From positions 1 to 12,902 of the forward strand of contig CAJMOT010000057.1 in NCBI GenBank assembly GCA_905214995.1: DNA of 12,902 nt, read 5' to 3'. This DNA comes from an uncultured bacterium (GTDB lineage: Bacteria > Verrucomicrobiota > Verrucomicrobiia > Opitutales > Intestinicryptomonadaceae). The notes under the pieces are model-generated. The model did not search any database. It was given only the letters and a program-made list of their open reading frames with translations, and had not been told where the DNA came from. Shown here one piece after another: positions 6,857-12,902 of the stretch (position 1 is its first letter; the number at the start of each line of letters is the position of its first letter). Position numbers and translations under genes: made by a program.

Positions 6857-6948
6857 TTTGGCGGCTGAAATTTCCTCTCATTTTTATCAATTCAAAGTTT
6901 GGTTTTTAACATATTGAATTAAAGCATGTTGAGTAAAATACTACAAAA
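6857..6948. other. AT-rich spacer between the enhancer palindromes and the gltB promoter
   Basis: This stretch is much more AT-rich than the flanking genes and holds no gene. It includes TATCAA at 6885-6890, which resembles the first half of an IHF site; the expected TTR at the second half is absent (AAG). An AT-rich, bendable segment between an enhancer and a sigma-54 promoter would help looping. IHF-type binding is only a guess. Confidence 0.3.
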
Positions 6949-6966
6949 TTGGCACGCCGTCTGCTT
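6949..6966 (+). promoter_or_regulatory. sigma-54 (RpoN) promoter of gltB-gltD
   Basis: TTGGCACGCCGTCTGCTT matches TTGGCACG-N4-TTGCW with one mismatch (CTGCT). GG (6951-6952) and GC (6963-6964) are exactly 10 bp apart. The -12 C at 6964 puts the transcript start near G6976, 18 nt before the preferred ATG at 6994. The same bases contain the TTG that begins the longest gltB reading frame, which argues against that TTG as the start codon. With the mirrored glnN promoter and the palindromes between them, it suggests nitrogen- or activator-dependent co-regulation. Confidence 0.87.
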
Positions 6967-6993
6967 AAATTTGACGCAACAAATATCCGATTT

Positions 6994-9900
6994 ATGCAGC
7001 AAGACAATAGCCACAACGGTTTTCCCCGCCCACAGGGGATGTACGATTCAATAAACGAACACGACGCCTGCGGAGTCGGGCTCGTGGCCGACATCAACGC
7101 CGCAAGAAAGCATGAAATCGTCGAAAACGGCATAGAGGTTCTCGAGCGGCTCATGCACAGGGGCGCCGTCGGCGGGGACTCGCGGACGGGGGACGGCGCG
7201 GGCATAATGACCCAGATTCCCGACGAGTTTTTCCGCCGCGAAATCCCGAATCTTCCGGAGCGCGGCAGGTACGGCGTGGGCATGGTTTTTTTGCCGCGCG
7301 ACAAAAATGTCGCAGAACAGTGCCGGCGCATAGTAGAGGCGGATGCGATAGAGGAGGGAATGGAAGTCTTTTTCTGGCGCGAAGTGCCCGTAAATTTGGA
7401 CGCCGTGGGCCCTATGGCGCTCGAATCCAGGCCGGATATACTCCAATTTTTCGTGCGCGGCGCGAAGGGCGGAGACGCTTCCGCGTTCGAGCGTTTTCTA
7501 TATATATTGCGCCGCAGGATAGAAAAGGACATAGATTCCAATACCGCCGCGGGCGACGCCTTTTACATCTGCACACTCTCCTGCCGCACGATCGTCTACA
7601 AGGGCCTGTTAAACGCGCCGCAGCTGCGCGATTTCTTTCCCGACCTTTCCGATCCCGACTATAAGAGCGCGATAGCTCTCGTCCATCAGCGGTACAGCAC
7701 CAACACTTTCCCGACATGGCGGCTTGCGCAGCCTTTCAGGTATCTGGCCCACAACGGCGAAATCAACACCCTGCGCGGGAACCTCAACCATATGCGCTCG
7801 CGCGAGGCGCATTTTGAATCCCCGCTCTTCGGAGAGGACATTAAGAAGGTAATCCCCGTAATCTGCGAGGGGCAGAGCGACTCCGCCTGCCTCGACAACG
7901 CCGTCGAGCTCTACGCCTCCGCGGGGCGCAGCCTTCCGCACACCATGCTGATGCTCGTGCCGCAGGCGTGGGGCAGAAATTTTTACGTAAGCAAGGACAT
8001 CCAGGGATTCTTCGAATACCACTCGGGACTTTCCGAGCCGTGGGACGGGCCGGCAGCCATCGCATTTACCGACGGCGTGAACGCCGGCGCGCTCCTCGAC
8101 CGCAACGGCCTGCGCCCCGCGCGGTTTACGCTGACAAAGGGCGGCAAGTTCGTGCTCGCGTCCGAAACCGGCGTGTTGGACATTCCGCCGTCGGAGGTCG
8201 TAATGCGCGGCAGGCTCGGGGCGGGAGAAATGATATATCTCGACCTGAACAAGCGCCGCATTCTATTCGACAAGGAAATAAAGACGCTCGTCGCGCGCGG
8301 CAAGCCCTACCGCAGGTGGGTCGACGCCAACCGCATAACTCTGAGCGGCATATTCGAATCAGTCCCCGAGCCGATTGTCGGCGAAAACCTCATACAGAGG
8401 CAAAAGCTATTCGGTTACACTTCCGAGGATCTCGACATGATATTGCGCCCGATGTGCGAGACTGCGCGCGAGCCCACGGGCTCCATGGGCAACGACGCCG
8501 CCCTCGCGGTGCTCTCCGAAAAGCCCCAGCTGCTCTACGACTATTTCAAGCAGCTCTTCGCGCAGGTGACAAATCCGCCCATCGACCCTATACGCGAGGA
8601 ACTCGTGATGAGCCTCATGACGTATATCGGCAACCAGGGCAACACCCTCGCGGAGCTTCCCGCGCACGCGCACCTCTTGAAGCTTCCGCACCCGATACTC
8701 GCCAACCGCGACGTTGCCTGCATACTCTCCTCGAAGGTCGAGAACTTCCAGGCGGAGCGCATAACCGCCGAATTTTCCGCGGCAGGCGGCGAAAAGGCGC
8801 TGCGCGAGTCGGTCGAAAAGATATGCGACGCCGCCGAGAGCGCGGTTAAGGCGGGAAAGAGCGTAATCATACTGAGCGACAAGAACCTCTCCTACGGGCA
8901 CGCGCCGATTCCCATGCTGCTGGCTGTGGCGGCGGTCAACCGCAGGCTCGTGGACAGGCGGCTGCGCACGAGCGCCGGTATAATCGCCGAGACCGGCGAG
9001 GCGCGGGAGGTCGCCCACTTCTGCCTGCTGCTCGGCTACGGGGCGACAGCCGTCAACCCGTATCTCGCCATAGAGACCATAGCGGACATGGCCGAAAACA
9101 GGCGGATATCCGGCGTGGACGCGGCGGTGGCGGTTGCCAACTACATAAAGGCGGTGTGCAAGGGCATTTTGAAGGTGATGTCGAAAATGGGCATTTCGAC
9201 GCTGCGCAGCTATCGGCAGGCGCAGGTGTTCGAGGCGGTGGGGCTCGGAAAGGAGCTCGTGGACGCCTATTTTGCGCCGACGGCGTCGCGCGTGGGCGGC
9301 ATAGGGCTCCCGGAAATCGCGCGCGAGACGCTCGAGCGGTACCGCAACGCGCACTACCCGAAGCCGAATTTTGAAAATTCCCTCGAAAACGCCGGCAAGT
9401 ACAAGTACAGAAAGGACGGAGAACACCATCTATGGACTCCGCAGACGATAACGCTCTTGCAGCGCGCCGTGCGCGAAAACGACATCTCCAAGTACCGCGA
9501 GTACGCGGCGTACATCAACGACCAGTCGCGCCACTTGTGCACCCTGCGCGGGCTGTTCAAGTTCAAGCCCGCAAAGGCGGTTCCGATAGAGGAGGTCGAG
9601 AGCGTAGACTCCATCGTGCGCAGGTTCGTCACGGGCGCGATGAGCTTCGGTTCGATAAGCCCCGAGGCGCATGAGACCATCGCGCTTGCAATGAACAGGC
9701 TCGGCAGCATGAGCAACAGCGGCGAGGGCGGCGAAGACCCCGCGCGCTACAAGGGAATCGGCACGCCCGACGACAAGTCGAGCGCCATCAAGCAGGTCGC
9801 GAGCGGCAGGTTCGGCGTGACGGCGGAATACCTCGCAAACGCCCGCGAATTGCAGATAAAGATAGCCCAGGGCGCGAAGCCCGGCGAGGGCGGCCAGCTG

Positions 9901-11523
9901 CCCGGGCACAAGGTGGACGAGACCATCGCCCGCGTGCGCCACGCGACTGCGGGGGTCACTCTCATATCGCCGCCGCCGCACCACGACATCTACTCCATCG
10001 AAGACTTGGCGCAGCTCATCTACGACCTCCGCAATGCCAACGAAACCGCGCGCGTCTCGGTAAAACTCGTGTCGGAAGTTGGCGTCGGCACCATCGCGGC
10101 GGGGGTCGCCAAGGGCAAGGCGGACGTCGTGCTCATCAGCGGGCACGACGGCGGAACGGGGGCGTCGCCGCTAACGAGCATCAAGCACGCGGGGCTGCCG
10201 TGGGAGCTTGGGCTTGCGGAAGTCCAGCAAACCCTGCGCCTGAACCGTTTGCGCGACAAGATCCGCGTGCAGGTCGACGGGCAGCTCAAGACGGGCCGCG
10301 ACGTCGTAATCGGCGCGCTCTTGGGTGCGGAGGAATTCGGGTTCGCGACCACTATTCTCGTCTCCCTCGGCTGCGTTATGATGCGCAAGTGCCACGACAA
10401 TTCCTGCCCCGTGGGCGTAGCCACGCAAGATCCGCGCCTTAGAAAGTGCTTTAAGGGCAAGCCCGAACACGTAGAAAATTTCCTGCGCTTCGTGGCCGGC
10501 GAGACCCGCGAAATCCTCGCGCGTCTCGGGCTGCGCTCGATAGACGAGGCCGTCGGCAGGAGCGATCTGCTCGAAACCAACGGGGCGGTGGAATTCTGGA
10601 AGTCCAAGAACCTCGACTTCTCAAAGATTTTCGAAACGGTCGGCGACGAATCCCTGCCGCGCCGCTGCGCGGGCCTCGCCCCGCGCGAGCTGCCGCATGC
10701 GTACGACAAGAAGCTTCTTGAAAAGGCGCAGGCCGCCGTGGATTCCGGAACGCCGGTCGAATTCGACATGCAAATCCGCAACTCCGACAGGAGCGTCGGC
10801 GCCATGTTGAGCTCGCGCATAGCGAAAAAGTACGGCAATGCTGGCCTTCCCGAGGACACCGTGAAGGTCAACTTCAAGGGGGTTGCGGGGCAGAGCTTCG
10901 GGGCGTTTCTCGCCGCGGGGATCACCTTCAATCTCGAGGGCGAGGCGAACGACTACGTCGGCAAGGGGCTTTCGGGCGGCAAGATAATCGTCAGGCTCTC
11001 GCCCGATTGCCCTATACAAAGCGACAAAAACTGGATAGCCGGCAATGTTGTGGGCTACGGCGCCACGGGCGGCAAGGTGTTTTTGAACGGCAAGGCGGGC
11101 GAGAGGTTCGCCATACGCAACAGCGGCGCGACTTTCGTCGTCGAGGGCGCGGGCGATCACTGCTGCGAGTATATGACCGGCGGGCGCGTCGTGCTTCTGG
11201 GGCCCGCGGGGTTCAACTTCGGCGCGGGCATGACGGGCGGGTTCGCCTACGTGTTCGACGAGCCCGGCAATTTCGACATGAGGTGCAATTTGCAGTCGAT
11301 AGACCTCGAAACCGTCGCGGAGGGTTCCGCGGACGAGTTGGAGCTGAAAGGGCTTTTGGAGGAATTTTTCGCCGCCACTTCGAGCGAGCGCGCGCGGGCG
11401 ATTCTCGACGACTGGGAAAATTCCCTCCCGAAGTTCGTAAAGGTGTTCCCCGTGGAATACAGAAAGGCGCTCGGCAGGATGTCGAGCGAAGACGCCCACA
11501 ATTCGACCAGGGAGACCGCGTAA
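6994..11523 (+). CDS. gltB: glutamate synthase (NADPH-type), large (alpha) subunit
   Basis: GltB transfers the amide of glutamine through an internal tunnel to 2-oxoglutarate, giving two glutamates; reducing power comes from GltD. The 1509-residue product has the family's usual length and domain order. A short propeptide ends before Cys26 (NEHDACGVGL), the expected N-terminal nucleophile of the class II amidotransferase domain (about 26-420). HQRYSTNTFP (231-240) and HNGEINTLRGN belong to the same domain. A central domain follows. The FMN/synthase domain (about 830-1210) has GAMSFGSISPEAH near 881, GAKPGEGGQLPG at 960-971 and HDGGTGASP at 1051-1059. Cys1127, Cys1133 and Cys1138 (C-x5-C-x4-C) should ligate the 3Fe-4S cluster. 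The glycine-rich GXGXG domain fills about 1270-1480. I chose ATG 6994 because it follows the sigma-54 promoter by a short leader and gives a 25-residue propeptide; ATG 7039 is possible. No Shine-Dalgarno is visible. gltD follows after one base. Confidence 0.96.
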   Translation: MQQDNSHNGFPRPQGMYDSINEHDACGVGLVADINAARKHEIVENGIEVLERLMHRGAVGGDSRTGDGAGIMTQIPDEFFRREIPNLPERGRYGVGMVFLPRDKNVAEQCRRIVEADAIEEGMEVFFWREVPVNLDAVGPMALESRPDILQFFVRGAKGGDASAFERFLYILRRRIEKDIDSNTAAGDAFYICTLSCRTIVYKGLLNAPQLRDFFPDLSDPDYKSAIALVHQRYSTNTFPTWRLAQPFRYLAHNGEINTLRGNLNHMRSREAHFESPLFGEDIKKVIPVICEGQSDSACLDNAVELYASAGRSLPHTMLMLVPQAWGRNFYVSKDIQGFFEYHSGLSEPWDGPAAIAFTDGVNAGALLDRNGLRPARFTLTKGGKFVLASETGVLDIPPSEVVMRGRLGAGEMIYLDLNKRRILFDKEIKTLVARGKPYRRWVDANRITLSGIFESVPEPIVGENLIQRQKLFGYTSEDLDMILRPMCETAREPTGSMGNDAALAVLSEKPQLLYDYFKQLFAQVTNPPIDPIREELVMSLMTYIGNQGNTLAELPAHAHLLKLPHPILANRDVACILSSKVENFQAERITAEFSAAGGEKALRESVEKICDAAESAVKAGKSVIILSDKNLSYGHAPIPMLLAVAAVNRRLVDRRLRTSAGIIAETGEAREVAHFCLLLGYGATAVNPYLAIETIADMAENRRISGVDAAVAVANYIKAVCKGILKVMSKMGISTLRSYRQAQVFEAVGLGKELVDAYFAPTASRVGGIGLPEIARETLERYRNAHYPKPNFENSLENAGKYKYRKDGEHHLWTPQTITLLQRAVRENDISKYREYAAYINDQSRHLCTLRGLFKFKPAKAVPIEEVESVDSIVRRFVTGAMSFGSISPEAHETIALAMNRLGSMSNSGEGGEDPARYKGIGTPDDKSSAIKQVASGRFGVTAEYLANARELQIKIAQGAKPGEGGQLPGHKVDETIARVRHATAGVTLISPPPHHDIYSIEDLAQLIYDLRNANETARVSVKLVSEVGVGTIAAGVAKGKADVVLISGHDGGTGASPLTSIKHAGLPWELGLAEVQQTLRLNRLRDKIRVQVDGQLKTGRDVVIGALLGAEEFGFATTILVSLGCVMMRKCHDNSCPVGVATQDPRLRKCFKGKPEHVENFLRFVAGETREILARLGLRSIDEAVGRSDLLETNGAVEFWKSKNLDFSKIFETVGDESLPRRCAGLAPRELPHAYDKKLLEKAQAAVDSGTPVEFDMQIRNSDRSVGAMLSSRIAKKYGNAGLPEDTVKVNFKGVAGQSFGAFLAAGITFNLEGEANDYVGKGLSGGKIIVRLSPDCPIQSDKNWIAGNVVGYGATGGKVFLNGKAGERFAIRNSGATFVVEGAGDHCCEYMTGGRVVLLGPAGFNFGAGMTGGFAYVFDEPGNFDMRCNLQSIDLETVAEGSADELELKGLLEEFFAATSSERARAILDDWENSLPKFVKVFPVEYRKALGRMSSEDAHNSTRETA
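7298..7313. promoter_or_regulatory. third copy of the GCGACA palindrome, inside gltB
   Basis: GCGACAAAAATGTCGC differs from the intergenic core by one base and keeps perfect 6-bp arms GCGACA/TGTCGC around AAAA. It lies about 330 bp downstream of the predicted gltB transcript start and encodes part of RDKNVA. It could be an auxiliary or roadblock site for the same protein, or coincidence imposed by coding. Confidence 0.4.
11509..11514 (+). promoter_or_regulatory. ribosome binding site of gltD within the end of gltB
   Basis: AGGGAG lies 10 nt before the gltD ATG at 11525, inside the last gltB codons. With the one-base intergenic gap it points to translational coupling of the two subunits. Confidence 0.5.
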
Positions 11524-11524
11524 G

Positions 11525-12902
11525 ATGGCCGTAAACTTCCTTGACATACCGCGCCTGAACCCCGGCTACCGCGAGGGCAGGGCGGCGGACTACGACGAAG
11601 TGGAAATCCGCCCGTCCCGCGGCGAAGTCGCGGAGCAGGCAAAGCGCTGCATGAACTGCGGCATTCCCTTCTGCCACGGCGCCGGCTGCCCGCTCGGCAA
11701 CAATATTCCGGACTTCAACGCCGCGGTTAGGGAAAACCGCCTGCGTGACGCCTATTTCATACTCGCGCAGACTTCCCCCTTTCCGGAGTTTACGTCGCGG
11801 ATATGCCCGGCGCTCTGCGAGGCGTCATGCACCGCCGGGCTGCCGTCGGAGCCCGTCGCCGTCCGGCAGATAGAGTACGAAATCATCGAAAACGCTTTCA
11901 GGCGCGGATACGTGGAGCCTTTCAAACCCCGCGTTCGCACGGGCATGAGAGTTGCCGTGGTCGGTTCGGGCCCGTCGGGGCTGGCCGCCGCGGACGCGCT
12001 CGCCCAAAAGGGCCACGAGGTCGTCGTCTTTGAGAAAAACGTCAATTTCGGGGGTCTGCTGCGCTACGGCATTCCCGACTTCAAGCTCAAAAAAAGCGTC
12101 GTCGAGCGCAGATTGGACATTCTTTCGTCGTCGGGCATAACCTTTGAGGGCGGGGTGGAAATAGGCGCCGACATATCGGCGGAGTACCTGCGCAGAAAAT
12201 TCGACGCCCTGTGCGTCTGCGTCGGGACGCAGGTTCCGCGCGGATTCGGCCCGAACGTCGAGGGCAGGGGGGCGCGGGGCGTCCACTTCGCGCTCGAATT
12301 TCTCTCCTCCCAAAACCGCGTCGTATCGGGCGAGTCCGCGGAGCTTTCCGTATCGGCGAAAGGCAAAAAAGTCCTCGTGGTCGGCGGGGGAGACACCGGC
12401 TCCGACTGCGTGGGAACCGCCGTGAGGCAGGGCGCGAAATCCGTCGTGCAAGTGGAGATAATGCCCGAGCCCCCGGCGGCGCGCCACCCGTCCACCCCGT
12501 GGCCTATGTGGCCGTACAAGCTTCGCACTTCGAGCAGCCATCTCGAAGGCTGCGAAAGGCTCTGGGCGGTCAACGTCAAGTCGGTGGAGGTTCGCGGAGG
12601 ATTTGCCAAATCCGCGACTCTCGCCCGCTGCGAGTGGACTTTCGATGAGTCCGGACGCCCGCGCGCCTTCTCGGAGCGCCCGGGCGAGGACTTCAAAATC
12701 GACGCCGACCTGATTTTGCTAAGTATGGGCTTTACAGGCGTGGAAAAAAATGGAATTGTCGGGCAGTTGGGGATTCTCTTGAATTCCCGCTCGACGATAG
12801 CGGCGGACGCGGGAATGTCCACCAATGTGGAGGGGGTATTCGCCGCGGGCGACTGCGTCTCCGGCCCGTCGCTCGTCGTGCGCGCGGCCGCCTCGGGGCT
12901 GG
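11525..12902 (+). CDS. gltD: glutamate synthase (NADPH-type), small (beta) subunit, 3' partial
   Basis: GltD oxidises NADPH on FAD and passes electrons through iron-sulfur clusters to the FMN of GltB. The frame is open from ATG 11525 to the window end, 459 codons, which is nearly all of a family that runs to about 470-490 residues. The N-terminus starts MAVNFLDIPR and has the two cysteine groups that ligate 4Fe-4S clusters: Cys42, Cys45, Cys50, Cys55, and Cys94, Cys98, Cys102. GSGPSG at 147-152 is the FAD Rossmann motif and GGGDTG at 287-292 the NADPH Rossmann motif. GVFAAGDC ending at Cys444 is the conserved second FAD contact. The start one base after the gltB stop and the internal ribosome binding site show a gltBD operon under the sigma-54 promoter. 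Presence of gltD marks this as an NADPH-dependent, not ferredoxin-dependent, synthase. Confidence 0.95.
   Translation, partial: MAVNFLDIPRLNPGYREGRAADYDEVEIRPSRGEVAEQAKRCMNCGIPFCHGAGCPLGNNIPDFNAAVRENRLRDAYFILAQTSPFPEFTSRICPALCEASCTAGLPSEPVAVRQIEYEIIENAFRRGYVEPFKPRVRTGMRVAVVGSGPSGLAAADALAQKGHEVVVFEKNVNFGGLLRYGIPDFKLKKSVVERRLDILSSSGITFEGGVEIGADISAEYLRRKFDALCVCVGTQVPRGFGPNVEGRGARGVHFALEFLSSQNRVVSGESAELSVSAKGKKVLVVGGGDTGSDCVGTAVRQGAKSVVQVEIMPEPPAARHPSTPWPMWPYKLRTSSSHLEGCERLWAVNVKSVEVRGGFAKSATLARCEWTFDESGRPRAFSERPGEDFKIDADLILLSMGFTGVEKNGIVGQLGILLNSRSTIAADAGMSTNVEGVFAAGDCVSGPSLVVRAAASGL

Noticed and set aside
6949..6993. TTG start for gltB at 6949
   Set aside because: The TTG is part of the sigma-54 -24 element and lies upstream of the predicted transcript start.
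6613..6993. Classical NtrC sites (TGCACC-N5-GGTGCA type) in the control region
   Set aside because: None found. The palindromes present have different arms, so NtrC itself is not claimed.
8407..9429. 340-residue open frame antisense to gltB
   Set aside because: It lies wholly inside the conserved gltB frame, with no motif or start signal.

Overview
The window comes from a GC-rich bacterium. It has AT-rich islands at control regions, frequent ATA and AGG codons, and several starts without a Shine-Dalgarno sequence. A type III glutamine synthetase, an NADPH-type glutamate synthase and secreted glycan-degrading enzymes together fit a Verrucomicrobiota/PVC-like or other gut or environmental polysaccharide degrader. 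That placement is inference; no rRNA or phylogenetic marker is present. No tRNA, rRNA, CRISPR array, insertion sequence or attachment site was seen.

Layout. At the left edge (1-99, +) is the Lys/Arg/Gly-rich C-terminal tail of an unidentified protein, possibly followed by a weak terminator. It converges on a two-gene minus-strand cluster (320-4314). The upstream gene encodes a secreted GH106-like (alpha-L-rhamnosidase-like) glycoside hydrolase; the downstream gene encodes a secreted BNR/Asp-box beta-propeller protein annotated loosely as sialidase-like. This cluster has its own sigma-70-type promoter, placed so close to the start codon that the transcript is probably leaderless. Tandem hairpins (4390-4455) separate it from the next gene.

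The right two thirds is a nitrogen-assimilation locus. glnN (GSIII, 4480-6612, -) and gltB-gltD (6994 to the window end, +) are divergent and together encode the complete GS-GOGAT cycle. GS makes glutamine from glutamate, ammonium and ATP. GOGAT uses glutamine, 2-oxoglutarate and NADPH to make two glutamates. gltB and gltD are one nucleotide apart; gltD runs off the window a few dozen codons before its expected end.

The most interesting element is the 381-bp divergent control region (6613-6993). It holds two outward-facing, near-consensus sigma-54 (RpoN) promoters, one for glnN and one for gltBD, each with the invariant GG-N10-GC spacing. Between them lie two exact 20-bp copies of a palindromic unit (core GCGACAAAATTGTCGC), 32 bp apart. 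That is about three helical turns, the spacing of the NtrC enhancer sites at enterobacterial glnA. The palindromes do not resemble the NtrC consensus. I infer a shared enhancer for an unidentified sigma-54 activator that co-regulates both arms of the GS-GOGAT cycle. A third near-identical palindrome lies inside the gltB coding sequence (7298-7313).
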